Counted from the stretch's first letter, positions 9,801 through 18,792 are shown. The stretch: DNA of 64,000 bases from Streptomyces corallincola (GCF_019104725.1 NZ_JAHRXF010000015.1:1-64000), one strand, 5' to 3'. The notes: a model not told the origin generated them from the letters alone. Numbers and translations are program-made.

Positions 9801-10991
9801 TCAGTGCTCTCCTTCCGGGCCCGGTACGCACACGCACGGCAGCGGGCCGATGCCGTTGAAGCCCTGCGTGGTGTAGCTGGGGGCGTACGCGCCCGCCGAG
9901 AGGAGCCAGACCGGGTCCCCGGAGGCGAGGGTGCGCGGGACGGGGACGCGGAGGCGGCCGGAGCCGTAGGCGTCGTCGCTGTCGCAGGTGGGTCCGGCGA
10001 CCACGGCAGGGACGAGGCCCGCCGGGTCCTCGTGGCCGGGGAAGACCATGCGATGGCTCAACTGGTCCATTTCATAGAGGCCGTTGTACTTGCCGACGCT
10101 CAGGTAGAGCCAGCGGGCGACGGTGCCGTCCGCGTCGGCGCGCTCGGTGAGCCGGGAGACGTGGGCGCGGACGGCGCCGTGGTCGGCGACGAGGTGGCGG
10201 CCGGGTTCCATGACGAAGGCGAGCGGTGCGGGGGCGAGCGCGGTGAGGTGTTCCATGCCCTCGCGGATCACCGCGAAGATCTTGTCCAGGGGTGGTTCGA
10301 GCGGGTTGCCGTGCCGGTCCAGGCAGCCGAGCGCGGGCAGGCCGCCGCCGAGGTTGACGTGGTCCGGCGCGATGCCGAGGCGGGCCAGTTCCTCCAGGGC
10401 CCCGGCGAGCAGGTCGAACGCCCGCTGCCACGCCTCGCCGGTCATCTGCTGCGAGCCGACGTGCACGGACAGCCCGGCCGGTACGAGCCCCAGCGAGCGG
10501 GCGCCCGCGAGCACACGTACGGCCGCCTCGGGCGAGGTGCCGAACTTCCGGCTGAGCCCCCACAGCGCGCCGTCCCCGCTGGTGGCGAGACGGCAGAACA
10601 CCCGGGCGCCGGGCGCGTGCCGGGCGACTGCGGTCACGTCCTGGACGCTGTCGGTGGCGAAGGTGCGCACGCCGAGCCGGTGGGCGTGCGCGATGTCCGC
10701 GTCGGACTTCACGGTGTTGCCGAAGTGGACGCGGTCGGCGGGCACTCCGGTGGCGAGGGCCTGCACGATCTCGGCGGGGCTGGCCGCGTCGAACCCGGCG
10801 CCCCGCTCGGCGAGGCGGTCCAGCACCGCGTCCACCGGGCACGCCTTCAGGGCGAACCGGACGTCCACGCCGGGGAGTTCGGCGGTGAGCCGGTCGTACT
10901 GGTCCGCGATGCCGTCGAGGTCGTAGACGACGCGGTCCGCCGGGGCGGCGGCCAGGGCGGCGGCGAGCCGGGCGCTGATCTTCTCGGTCAC
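9801..10991 (-). CDS. PLP-dependent ornithine/lysine decarboxylase-type enzyme (fold III)
   Basis: The 396-residue protein matches the alanine-racemase-fold (type III) decarboxylases such as eukaryotic-type ornithine decarboxylase. The PLP lysine is in VRFALKACPVDAVLDRL near residue 50, and the C-terminal GPTCDSDDAYG carries the catalytic Cys and substrate-binding Asp residues of ODC. GTG 10991 overlaps the upstream stop (GTGA). The expected reaction is decarboxylation of ornithine, lysine or a modified basic amino acid. Its neighbours include a 2OG/Fe oxygenase, so the true substrate may be a hydroxylated amino acid. Confidence 0.85.
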   Translation of the reverse strand: MTEKISARLAAALAAAPADRVVYDLDGIADQYDRLTAELPGVDVRFALKACPVDAVLDRLAERGAGFDAASPAEIVQALATGVPADRVHFGNTVKSDADIAHAHRLGVRTFATDSVQDVTAVARHAPGARVFCRLATSGDGALWGLSRKFGTSPEAAVRVLAGARSLGLVPAGLSVHVGSQQMTGEAWQRAFDLLAGALEELARLGIAPDHVNLGGGLPALGCLDRHGNPLEPPLDKIFAVIREGMEHLTALAPAPLAFVMEPGRHLVADHGAVRAHVSRLTERADADGTVARWLYLSVGKYNGLYEMDQLSHRMVFPGHEDPAGLVPAVVAGPTCDSDDAYGSGRLRVPVPRTLASGDPVWLLSAGAYAPSYTTQGFNGIGPLPCVCVPGPEGEH

Positions 10992-12331
10992 CGGCCGCCG
11001 CCGGGGGTGCCGGAGGCGGGCACGGTGTGCCGGGCCGCCTCGACCAGCGCGGGCCACGCCGCCACGAGCAGGGCGTGGTCCTCGATGTCCTGACGGGCCT
11101 CCGCAATCAACTGGTCTCGTTGGGAGGCCAGTTGGTCCGCGAGTGCCGCGTACCGGCCGCCGAGTTTGCGGTAGGCGGTGTCGATGCGGTCGAGCCGCCA
11201 CTCGTTCTCGGCGGTGTCCAGCGCGGTGCTCTCGCGCAGGAACTCCACGATCCGCTCGGGCCGTACGGCGCCGCCCGTGCCGGGTGCTCCGCGTCCGTCG
11301 AGCAGCGCGGGACCCTCGGCGGCCATGCGGGCGTAGACGTGGTGGAAGTAGAGCATCGAGAGCAGGAACTTCACGAAGCGTGTCTGGTACGCGGTGAAGC
11401 CCGCGTCGGTACGGCGTTCGGGGGTGTGGAAGTTCTCGATGTGCCGGTTGTGCAGGATGCCGGGGAGTCCGGCGTCGTGCACGAGGTGAAGCAGGAAGTA
11501 GTCGCTGCCGATGGTGTCGGTGGCCGGGGGCAGCGGGACGCTCTCGTACACGTCGCGGTGGAAGGCGATGTTGCACATGTCCACGCGCATCGGGTCCACG
11601 AGACCCAAGGTGACGTGGTCCCCGGTGAACGGGGTGGTGCCCGCGCCGGTGAAGGACTCCTCGACCAGGGCGCGCCGTTCCTCCGCCGAGGTGCCCGGCG
11701 CGGCCCACAGACCGACCACGTCGTGGTAGACGCTCTCGTCGCGGCGCCGCATGTCGCTGATGTCCACGGAGAGTTCACCGATGAACGACGCACCGGCCAG
11801 GGACACCGGGCGTCCCGCGAGCACGGGTTCGAGGCCCTCGTGCGGGACGGCCGCCATCGCGTCGGCGGCGGGGCGGCCGAGCCAGGGCAGCTCGTGGTGG
11901 ACGGGGAACACCGGTGCCCCGTGATGGAGTTGATAGCGGCTGTCGGAGTCCCTGCGGTGCACGGAGTCGCAGCCGAGGGCCGACGCCAGCAGGAAGACGC
12001 GGTCGGTGCAGGAGCCGTAGGAGACGCCGTCCGGGAGCAACAGCCGGAGCAGGCGCTCCGGTTCGGGGTGCCCCGAACGCTGGATGGTCCGGCGCAGGAA
12101 GTCGCGTTGCAGGTCCTCGCCCAGGTGGTGGACGGTGACGCCCTCGGCCGGGTCCAACGCATCCAGGGCGCGAGCGTGTTCGGCGCGGGTGCGGTCGTCG
12201 GCGGAGTCCAGCACGAGGAGGCGGACCTCGGCGCCGAAGTGCTCGGCGGCGTACCGGGCTTCGGCGTGCAGGGCGGTGAGGGCCGGAGAGCAGGCCCGGT
12301 TGGTGGGCAGCGCGAGGCAGATACGGGTCAT
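10988..12331 (-). CDS. GT-A-like protein of unknown function (DUF6271-like)
   Basis: The 447-residue protein begins with a Rossmann-like strand (MTRICLALPTNR). It carries CDSVHRRDSDSRYQ near residue 130, which looks like the DxD metal/nucleotide-sugar site of GT-A glycosyltransferases. I associate it from memory with a Streptomyces family named DUF6271, without certainty. ATG 12331 overlaps the upstream stop (ATGA). If it is a transferase, it may attach a sugar or nucleotide-activated group to the product of the operon. Confidence 0.6.
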   Translation of the reverse strand: MTRICLALPTNRACSPALTALHAEARYAAEHFGAEVRLLVLDSADDRTRAEHARALDALDPAEGVTVHHLGEDLQRDFLRRTIQRSGHPEPERLLRLLLPDGVSYGSCTDRVFLLASALGCDSVHRRDSDSRYQLHHGAPVFPVHHELPWLGRPAADAMAAVPHEGLEPVLAGRPVSLAGASFIGELSVDISDMRRRDESVYHDVVGLWAAPGTSAEERRALVEESFTGAGTTPFTGDHVTLGLVDPMRVDMCNIAFHRDVYESVPLPPATDTIGSDYFLLHLVHDAGLPGILHNRHIENFHTPERRTDAGFTAYQTRFVKFLLSMLYFHHVYARMAAEGPALLDGRGAPGTGGAVRPERIVEFLRESTALDTAENEWRLDRIDTAYRKLGGRYAALADQLASQRDQLIAEARQDIEDHALLVAAWPALVEAARHTVPASGTPGGGR

Positions 12332-13479
12332 GTGCGCGGGCCCCCGGCTTCCGGCTGTATCGTTTCGGCGCCCACACCGGTGTCCACACCGGCATCCACA
12401 CCCGCGCCCCCGCCAGCACCAGCACCAGCACCAGCACCAGCACCAGCACCAGCAGTGGCCGCGTCCCCGCGCCAGGAGTCCAGTCCCAGCAACTTCCGCC
12501 CCAGCGGGTTCAGTTCGGCGGCCCCGTACCGCAGTGCCTCCGGGCGTCGCGCGTCCCCCAGCAGGGTGCCGTTCCACTCGGGGGTGGCCAGGGTGCGCCA
12601 GGAGTGGACGCGGGAGTCGCGGAGCGCGGTGTGCTCCTCCAGCGCGGGCATCATCGAGAGGTACTGCACCGCGCGGACATCGTTGTCGGAGACGTTCGGT
12701 CCGACTCCGTGCGCGAGGGTGCCGTTGAAGATGAGCAGGTCCCCGGCCTGGAGGTCGGGCTGGACGACGGGGAACTCGGCGCGGTCGGCGCCGGGGCGGA
12801 TCGGGTCACGCCCGGGCGGCTGGGCGAGGCGCCACTCCTCGAAGCGGCGGAACAGCTCGGGCGCGCACTGGAAGCCGCCGAGTTCGGGGCGGGTGTCGGT
12901 GAGCGCGACGATGCCCTGCACCCGCTGCGGCAGCACGGTGAGGGTGGTGTCCACGTCCCAGTGCAGCTCGATGTCGAAGCCCTCGTCGGTGGGTTCGATC
13001 AGCGAGCGCGAACGGGTGCGCACGTTGGGCGGGTTGAGGTTGAGGCGGTCCAGGGTGACCCACAGCTCGGGGGTGTCCCAGACGTCCACGAAGGCGTCGT
13101 AGACGCGGCGCGACTGGCGGCTGTCCCAGAGCAGTTGGTGCTGGTACGCCTCGACGAAGCCGTAGATGAAGAGGTGCTGGTCGAGTTCGGAGCGGAACTC
13201 CGGTTCCTCGTACCAGCTTTCGGGGCGGCCGGGGTCGAGACCCTGGAAGTCCCAGGCGAAGTCGAGGAGGGCTTTGGCCTCACCGGGGGTGATGGCCTCG
13301 CGGACGACGACGTAGCCGTAGGTCTGCCAGAAGGCGAAGTCCGCCTCGGAGAGGACCCGCAGGGGCTCGGACTTGGTCAGGTCGCGCAGGGGCGTCGGGG
13401 CGAGGTAGGTCTCGCCGTCGGCGCTGAAATAGGGACGGCCGGTGGCCGCGCGGTACAGGAAGGGGGCGGACTGGTGCAT
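12328..13479 (-). CDS. Phytanoyl-CoA dioxygenase-family 2OG/Fe(II) oxygenase
   Basis: The 383-residue protein has the PhyH double-stranded beta-helix. The iron ligands appear as HWDVD near residue 175 and the distal His in LAHGVGPN near residue 260. An Arg for 2-oxoglutarate should lie shortly after, in DVRAVQ. The C-terminal ~40 residues are Ala-Gly repeats encoded by a hexanucleotide repeat. ATG 13479 begins MHQSAPFLYRAATGRPYF; the frame extends further upstream but would run through the promoter. It is the first gene of a five-gene coupled operon under a DasR-type operator. The predicted reaction is hydroxylation of an amino-acid-like or lipid substrate. Confidence 0.8.
   Translation of the reverse strand: MHQSAPFLYRAATGRPYFSADGETYLAPTPLRDLTKSEPLRVLSEADFAFWQTYGYVVVREAITPGEAKALLDFAWDFQGLDPGRPESWYEEPEFRSELDQHLFIYGFVEAYQHQLLWDSRQSRRVYDAFVDVWDTPELWVTLDRLNLNPPNVRTRSRSLIEPTDEGFDIELHWDVDTTLTVLPQRVQGIVALTDTRPELGGFQCAPELFRRFEEWRLAQPPGRDPIRPGADRAEFPVVQPDLQAGDLLIFNGTLAHGVGPNVSDNDVRAVQYLSMMPALEEHTALRDSRVHSWRTLATPEWNGTLLGDARRPEALRYGAAELNPLGRKLLGLDSWRGDAATAGAGAGAGAGAGAGGGAGVDAGVDTGVGAETIQPEAGGPRT
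12412..12454. repeat. Hexanucleotide microsatellite (CCAGCA)n
   Basis: About seven uninterrupted copies of CCAGCA lie inside the 3' end of the oxygenase gene. They encode an Ala-Gly alternating tail on the minus strand. Copy changes add or remove two residues and keep the frame, so length is likely to vary between strains. Confidence 0.85.
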
Positions 13480-13518
13480 TCCGTCACTTTCGTGGTGGTC
13501 GGACTGTGGCACGCCCCC

Positions 13519-13547
13519 AACGTGGACTAGACCAATTGAGGTGTCAA
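13519..13547 (-). promoter_or_regulatory. Promoter with DasR operator (dre) before the oxygenase operon
   Basis: On the minus strand TTGACA (13547-13542) and CACGTT (13524-13519) are spaced 17 bp. The spacer and -10 contain the 12-bp palindrome TGGTCTAGTCCA (13534-13523), one base from the dre core TGGTCTAGACCA. The same -35, spacing and operator placement occur before dasA. This shows directly that the operon carries a DasR-type site; repression by DasR and induction by glucosamine phosphates are inferred from the known regulon. Confidence 0.75.
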
Positions 13548-13690
13548 CGATTACCGGGCGGTACCCATGCCAAACTGCCGCCCAACTGCCGCTCACCGCC
13601 GCCCCGTCGGCCCGTCACTTCCCCTCACCGAGCCGCCCTGCCGGCCTGTCACGTCCCGTCACCCCGCAGCCCTCTCGGCCCGCACGCGAA

Positions 13691-13726
13691 AGGGGTCGGC
13701 ACCGGAGATCTCCGGTGCCGACCCCT
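13691..13726 (-). terminator. Perfect 36-bp palindrome after dasD
   Basis: Two 18-base arms, 13691-13708 and 13709-13726, are fully complementary around GAGATCTC. It lies 38 bp beyond the dasD stop and upstream of the next operon's promoter. The position fits a terminator of the das operon; there is no U-tract, as is usual in Streptomyces. Confidence 0.75.
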
Positions 13727-13763
13727 GCCCGGCGAAGGACGCCGGGACGCGAGGGCGCGGTGC

Positions 13764-15263
13764 TCAGCCCGCGACCACCGCCTCCGCCGCCGCCACTCCG
13801 CACACCCGCGCCGCGCCGTGCGTGGCGATGTGCGGGGTGCCGCGCGGCGGGGCCTGCGGGACGCCCATCTCGACGACGACGGTGTCGGGGCGGGCGGCGA
13901 GCAGGGTGTCCAGGGCAGCGCCCATCCAGTCGTGCCGGTGTTCGTCGCGGACCACGGCGACGATCCGGCGCCCGTCGGCGGCGGCGAGCGCCTCGCGGCC
14001 CGCGTCGCCGCCGCCGAAGCTGCCGCCGGTGCTGCCGGGCACCAGCCGGGCCAGCTCGTCGGCCGGACCCCAGGGGGTGCGGTCGCCGACGGCGATGTTC
14101 GGCGCCGGGTTGAGCTGGGCGACGTACACCGGGCCGGTGACCGGGGTGGCCGGGCCCGGACGGGTGACGGTCAGCGCGCGGCGGGCCGCGATCAGGCCGA
14201 TCTCCGGTTCGGGCGCGGCGGCGGAGGCGGCCTCGCGGGTGGAGGCGGTCCAGCGGGCGAGTTCGCGGACCCGGCCCGCCGCGTCCGCGAGGCGTTCCTC
14301 GGGAAGTTCGCCGGAGCGGACGGCGCCCACCAGCGCGTCGCGCAGGTTGAGCACGGTGGCCTCGTCGCACAGGCCGCCGCCGACGCAGATGGCGTCCGCA
14401 CCGGCCGCGATGGCGAGGACCACGCCGTGTTCGAGGCCGTAGGTGCCGGAGATGGCGCGCATCTCCATGCCGTCGGTGACGATGAGCCCCCGGTAGCCGA
14501 GTTCCTCGCGGAGCAGTTCGGTCAGGACCCGGCGGGAGAGGGTGCCGGGGCGGTCCGGGTCGAGGGCGGGCACCAGGATGTGCGCGCTCATCACGGCACG
14601 GGTACCGGCCGCGATCGCCGCCCGGAACGGCGGGAGTTCACGCGCGTAGAGGGTGTCGGCGTCCACGTCGATACGCGGCACGGCGTGGTGGGAGTCCACG
14701 TTGGTGTCGCCGTGGCCGGGGAAGTGCTTGGTGCAGGCGGCGACGCCGGTGGACTGGAGGCCCTCGACCCAGGCGCCGGTGTGCCGGGCGACCAGAGCGG
14801 TGTCGGCGCCGAAGGCCCGGACGCCGATGACGGGGTTGTCGGGGTTGGCGTTGACGTCGGCGGAGGGCGCCCAGTCGAAGTTGACCCCGCAGGCGGCGAG
14901 GCGGCGGCCGAGTTCGCGGGCGACGCTCCGGGTGAGGGCGGGGTCGTCCACGGCGCCGAGGGCGTGGTTGCCGGGGAAGGAGGAGCCGGTGCGCACGTCG
15001 AGGCGGGTGACGTCGCCGCTCTCCTCGTCGATGGCGACCAGCAGGTCGTCGCGTTCGGCGCGCAGCGCGCCGGTGAGCGCGGTGACCTGTTCCTCGGTGA
15101 CGACGTTGCGGCCGAACAGGGCGACCGAGGCGAGGCCCTCCCCCAGCCTGCGGCGCACCCAGTCGGGGGCGGTGGTGCCGTCGAACCCCGGTTGCAGCAC
15201 GGCGAGCGCGTCGCGGGTCAGGGTGTCGGGGCCTGTGGCGAGTGTGGTCATCGGCGGTGTCAT
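13764..15263 (-). CDS. dasD: Glycoside hydrolase family 3 beta-N-acetylglucosaminidase
   Basis: The 499-residue protein has the GH3 N-terminal barrel with NagZ-type signatures: KHFPGHGDT near residue 182 and the nucleophile-containing TDGMEMRAI near residue 260. It should release GlcNAc from chitobiose-type substrates. No signal peptide is visible, so it acts inside the cell on imported (GlcNAc)2. The start ATG 15263 overlaps the dasC stop (ATGA); a second ATG 12 bp downstream is possible. The order dasA-B-C-D next to divergent dasR matches the known Streptomyces das locus, which supports the gene name. Confidence 0.9.
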   Translation of the reverse strand: MTPPMTTLATGPDTLTRDALAVLQPGFDGTTAPDWVRRRLGEGLASVALFGRNVVTEEQVTALTGALRAERDDLLVAIDEESGDVTRLDVRTGSSFPGNHALGAVDDPALTRSVARELGRRLAACGVNFDWAPSADVNANPDNPVIGVRAFGADTALVARHTGAWVEGLQSTGVAACTKHFPGHGDTNVDSHHAVPRIDVDADTLYARELPPFRAAIAAGTRAVMSAHILVPALDPDRPGTLSRRVLTELLREELGYRGLIVTDGMEMRAISGTYGLEHGVVLAIAAGADAICVGGGLCDEATVLNLRDALVGAVRSGELPEERLADAAGRVRELARWTASTREAASAAAPEPEIGLIAARRALTVTRPGPATPVTGPVYVAQLNPAPNIAVGDRTPWGPADELARLVPGSTGGSFGGGDAGREALAAADGRRIVAVVRDEHRHDWMGAALDTLLAARPDTVVVEMGVPQAPPRGTPHIATHGAARVCGVAAAEAVVAG

Positions 15264-16090
15264 CCCTTCACGGCGCCGTCGGTGAGACCGCTGACTGCCT
15301 TGCGTTGCAGGAAGATGAAGAGGATCAGGATGGGCAGCGCGAACAGGGACGAGGCGGCCATCGTGGCGCCCCAGTCGTCGCCGAAGGCGGTGCGGAACTG
15401 GGACAGCCACAGCGGCAGGGTCTGCTTGCCGATGTCCTTGTTGAGGATGAGGACGAGCGGGAACTCGTTCCAGGCGGTGATGAAGCCGAACAGCGAGGTG
15501 GCCATCAGGCCGGGCGCGAGCAGCGGAAAGATCACGCGGACGAACGCCTGGGTGCGGGTGCACCCGTCCACCATCGCGGACTCCTCCAGCTCCTTCGGCA
15601 CGGCGGCGACGTAGCCGCGCAGGGTGAGGATGGTCAGCGGGAGGACCATCACCGCGTAGAAGGCGGTGAGCGGGACCAGGCTGTTCAGCATGTCGTTGTC
15701 GCGGACCAGCATGTAGATGGCGATGATCATGACTTCCCAGGGCGCCATCTGGGCCAGCATGAAGGTCACGATGAGTCCGCGCCGCCCCTTGAACCGCATC
15801 CGGGCCAGCGCGAACGCGGCGAACAGCGCGATCACCAGCGACAGCAGCACCGAACAGACCGTCACCGTGACCGAGTTGAGGACCAGGGTCCAGAAGTGGT
15901 CGGCGTGGACGGCCTTGGTGAAGTGGGAGAGCGTGACGTCCGTCGGGAACCACACCGGGTTCTCGGCGATGATGTCGCCGGTCGGTTTGAAGGCCGTGGC
16001 GAACATCCAGTAGACGGGGAACACGAAGCCGACGAAGAGGACGACGGCGATCGTGTTGGGCCAGATCCGGCCGAGGGCGGAACGCCTCAC
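15260..16090 (-). CDS. dasC: ABC sugar permease, chitobiose uptake
   Basis: The 276-residue MalG-type permease has six transmembrane segments. The EAA loop that contacts the ATPase reads VPKELEESAMVDGCTRTQAFVRVIFP in outline, near residues 160-185. GTG 16090 overlaps the dasB stop (GTGA). No ATPase gene is present here, as expected: the Das importer uses the shared MsiK ATPase encoded elsewhere. Confidence 0.92.
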   Translation of the reverse strand: MRRSALGRIWPNTIAVVLFVGFVFPVYWMFATAFKPTGDIIAENPVWFPTDVTLSHFTKAVHADHFWTLVLNSVTVTVCSVLLSLVIALFAAFALARMRFKGRRGLIVTFMLAQMAPWEVMIIAIYMLVRDNDMLNSLVPLTAFYAVMVLPLTILTLRGYVAAVPKELEESAMVDGCTRTQAFVRVIFPLLAPGLMATSLFGFITAWNEFPLVLILNKDIGKQTLPLWLSQFRTAFGDDWGATMAASSLFALPILILFIFLQRKAVSGLTDGAVKG

Positions 16091-17085
16091 AGCTCGTCCT
16101 CCTCTTGCTTGAGCACCATGCGCAGGTAGTACGAGGTGATGACGAGCAGCACCAGGATGGTCAGGAAGGAGATCGCCGCGCCGACGCCGAAGTGCTGGTT
16201 GCCGACGCCCTCGACGAACGCGTAGATCGGCAGGGTCTCGGTGAGCCGGTCGGGGCCGCCCTCGTTCATGGCGAAGATCTGCGGGAACGCCTTGAAGACC
16301 CAGATGACTTCCAGGAACGTCGTGGCGTACAGGAAGGGCCGCAGGAACGGGAACGTCACCGAGGTGAAGCTCTGCCAGGCGCCCGCGCCGTCCAGCGAGG
16401 CGGCCTCGTAGAGTTCGCGCGGGATGGTGGTGGTGGCCGCGTACAGGTTGATGGCGACGAACGGGATCGACTGCCAGACGATGAGTACGGTGACCACGGC
16501 GAAGGTGGAGAACTGGGTGCCGAGCCAGTTGTAGTCGGCCATCGCGTGCCAGCCGAGCTTGTCCAGCACCCAGTTGGCGACGCCGAAGCGCTGGGCGAAC
16601 AGCCACTGGTAGACGGTGGTGGCGGCGATGACGGGCATGGCCCAGGCGAGGACCAGGCCGAGCAGGAGCAGCAGCCTCATTCGCCGGCCGAGCCGGGCCA
16701 GCAGCAGGCCGATCAGGGTGCCGAGTCCCATGATCAGCACGACGTTGGCGGCGGTGAAGAACACCGAGCGCTCGACGACGTGCCAGAAGTCCGAACCGCC
16801 CAGTACCTCGGTGTAGTTGGCGACGCCGTTCCACTCGGTGAGGTGCTGGATGAGCTGCCGGGGGTTGAGGTTCTGGAACGACAGCATGCCGTTCTTGACC
16901 AGCGGCCAGCCGAGCAGGACGGCGGTGACCAGCAGGGCCGGGAGCAGGAGCAGATAGGGGGCGGCGGCGCCCCGGCGGGCCGGGGCGGCGGGACCCGCGT
17001 GCGCGCCGCCGGGCGGCGGCGCCGCCGTGGCCTTGCGGACAGCGGGCCCCCCGGCCGTGTCCGTGCCTTCGGTCTGCACTGACAT
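16087..17085 (-). CDS. dasB: ABC sugar permease, chitobiose uptake
   Basis: This is a 332-residue MalF-type permease with a cytoplasmic, Ala/Pro-rich N-terminus (about 45 residues) and six or more membrane segments. The EAA-type loop IPRELYEAASLDGAGAWQSF lies near residue 215. ATG 17085 has GGAAGAG about 14 bp upstream. It forms the membrane channel with DasC for N,N'-diacetylchitobiose import delivered by DasA. Confidence 0.92.
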   Translation of the reverse strand: MSVQTEGTDTAGGPAVRKATAAPPPGGAHAGPAAPARRGAAAPYLLLLPALLVTAVLLGWPLVKNGMLSFQNLNPRQLIQHLTEWNGVANYTEVLGGSDFWHVVERSVFFTAANVVLIMGLGTLIGLLLARLGRRMRLLLLLGLVLAWAMPVIAATTVYQWLFAQRFGVANWVLDKLGWHAMADYNWLGTQFSTFAVVTVLIVWQSIPFVAINLYAATTTIPRELYEAASLDGAGAWQSFTSVTFPFLRPFLYATTFLEVIWVFKAFPQIFAMNEGGPDRLTETLPIYAFVEGVGNQHFGVGAAISFLTILVLLVITSYYLRMVLKQEEDEL

Positions 17086-17133
17086 TGCGTTGCCATCTCT
17101 TCCGTGGCCGGACACCGGCCGTACGAACGGCTG

Positions 17134-17166
17134 GGCCGGGGGCGCCCACGAGCGGCACCCCCGGCC
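17134..17166 (-). terminator. Hairpin between dasA and dasB (attenuator)
   Basis: Thirteen-base arms 17134-17146 and 17154-17166 pair with one mismatch around a 7-nt loop. Placed immediately after the binding-protein gene, it probably stabilises dasA mRNA or reduces read-through into the permeases, a common arrangement in sugar ABC operons. Confidence 0.6.
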
Positions 17167-17173
17167 GGGGTCA

Positions 17174-18454
17174 TCAGTTCTGCTGGGCCAGACGCTTGTT
17201 GATCTCGCCCTCGACCTGCTTGGCGGCGTCCGCCGGGGACTTACCGTTGAGCACGGCCGTCATGTAGGACTTGATCGGGTTGGGGGTGTTCTCCACCGCG
17301 GCCCACTCGGGGATGAGCGGGGTGGTGCCGCCGCCCGCGGCGGCCGGGGCGGCGGCCTCGGCGACGACGTTGCCCTGGAGGTTGGACTCCAGCGACTCCT
17401 TGTTGGGGATGACGCCGTTCAGCTTGGCGAGCTGCCCCTCGAACTGGTCGGAGAGCGCGATCTTCAGGAACTCCTTGGCGAGCGCCTGCTTCTTGCTGCC
17501 CTGGGCGACGGCCAGGTTGGAACCGCCGAGGAAGACGCCCTCGGGCTTGTCCGCGGTCTCACCGGGGATGGTGAAGTAGCCGAGGTCCTTCTCGATGGAC
17601 TTGTTGGCGGCGACCGCGGTACCGGCCTCCCAGCCCATGCCGATGAACGCGCCGGTCTTGCCCTTGGCGAACACCTCGGCCTGCTGCGGGGTGGCCTCGT
17701 CCTTGTCCTTGGGGGCCTCGGAGTAGGAGGCGTACTTCTTGTAGATCTCCATCGCGGCGCCCACCTTGGGGTCGGCCAGGTTGGAGACGTACTTGTCGCC
17801 CTCCTTCTTCACCAGGTCGGCGCCCTGGCCGATGGTCAGGCCGTCGAAGAAGTACCAGTTCTGGCCGGGCAGGTAGAGCGGCTCGGCGCTGGTCTTCTTG
17901 CCGATGGTGGCGAGATCCTTGAAGAACTCGTCCCGGGTCTTCGGGGTGTCCTTGATACCGGCCTGCGCCCAGATCTTCTTGTTGTAGATGACGACGCGGT
18001 TGGCGAAGTACCAGGGGGCGGCGTACTGCTTGCCGTCGAACTCCGAGGACTTGGAGACCGACGCGGTCCAGTCGGTGCCGATCTCCTTCTTCAGGTCGCC
18101 CAGTTCGGCGAGGCCGCCGGTGACGGCGTAGGCCGGGGTCTGGGTGTTGCCGACCTCCAGGACGTCCGGCGGGTTCGACTCGGAGAGGGCGGTGGTGATC
18201 TTCTGCTGGATGCCGTCCCACTTCTGGATCTCGAACTTGAGCTTGGCGCCGGTCTTCTTCTCGAACGCGGCCTGCACGTCCTTGCTCCACGCCGGGGGCG
18301 CCGAGCCGTCCATCGTCCAGACGGTCAGCGTCTGGCCCTTGAAGCTGTCGGGACCGGCGTTCTTGCCCGAGTCCTTGCCGTCGTCGCCGCCGCACGCCGA
18401 GACGGAGACCATCATGCCCGCGATCACGATCGCGGCAGCAAGCTTGCGCTTCAC
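17174..18454 (-). CDS. dasA: ABC sugar-binding lipoprotein for N,N'-diacetylchitobiose
   Basis: The 426-residue family 1 solute-binding protein has a lipoprotein signal peptide: a KRK start, a hydrophobic core, and lipobox VSAC with Cys near residue 26 followed by GGDDGK. It is exported, lipidated and displayed on the outer face of the membrane. The GTG start at 18454 has a strong AAGGAGG. The operator-promoter region at 18550-18600 precedes it. Divergence from dasR and the downstream B-C-D order give the name. Confidence 0.92.
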   Translation of the reverse strand: MKRKLAAAIVIAGMMVSVSACGGDDGKDSGKNAGPDSFKGQTLTVWTMDGSAPPAWSKDVQAAFEKKTGAKLKFEIQKWDGIQQKITTALSESNPPDVLEVGNTQTPAYAVTGGLAELGDLKKEIGTDWTASVSKSSEFDGKQYAAPWYFANRVVIYNKKIWAQAGIKDTPKTRDEFFKDLATIGKKTSAEPLYLPGQNWYFFDGLTIGQGADLVKKEGDKYVSNLADPKVGAAMEIYKKYASYSEAPKDKDEATPQQAEVFAKGKTGAFIGMGWEAGTAVAANKSIEKDLGYFTIPGETADKPEGVFLGGSNLAVAQGSKKQALAKEFLKIALSDQFEGQLAKLNGVIPNKESLESNLQGNVVAEAAAPAAAGGGTTPLIPEWAAVENTPNPIKSYMTAVLNGKSPADAAKQVEGEINKRLAQQN

Positions 18455-18549
18455 GTCACCCTCCTTAAGGGATGCCACTTATCCCCCCACGCCCTCGACG
18501 GTGACCTGCGTACGACGCTGTTGCACGTAGGGCTCGGGACCTGGCCACT

Positions 18550-18600
18550 AATGGTGTAGACCAGTACGGTGGAGCTTGGCCTAGACCTTTTGAGGTGTCA
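18550..18600 (-). promoter_or_regulatory. dasA promoter with two dre operators
   Basis: On the minus strand TTGACA (18600-18595) is followed after 17 bp by CAAGCT. The spacer carries a dre-like palindrome at 18575-18590 (core TAG centre, CTTGGCCTAGACCTTT on plus). A second, better dre lies at 18550-18565 (AATGGTGTAGACCAGT on plus). Both match the DasR consensus ACTGGTCTAGACCACT with few changes. They should repress dasABCD when GlcN-6-P is low. Confidence 0.8.
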
Positions 18601-18702
18601 AGGGTGGTTCCGGAAGGCGTTGTCGGCCGTTACGAGAAAGTCACCGGAGCCCGCGCGTCCCCTTTCGGCCGGACCGGGCGGCGGTACGGCCGGACGGCAC
18701 CA

Positions 18703-18718
18703 GTTGGACTAGACCATA
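18703..18718. promoter_or_regulatory. dre operator before dasR
   Basis: GTTGGACTAGACCATA contains the core TGGACTAGACCA, identical to the core in front of the 13479 operon. It lies 75 bp before the dasR start and probably gives autoregulation. Confidence 0.75.
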
Positions 18719-18792
18719 GGGCGGTTGGTCGCTATAACGGGAGCCCCACGACAACGTCCCAGAACCCGACCCACCGAGCCGGGAAGGCAGGC

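Noticed and set aside
13764..15953. Extended dasD frame of 729 codons
   Set aside because: The upstream part overlaps the dasC permease; the true start is the ATG overlapping the dasC stop at 15263.
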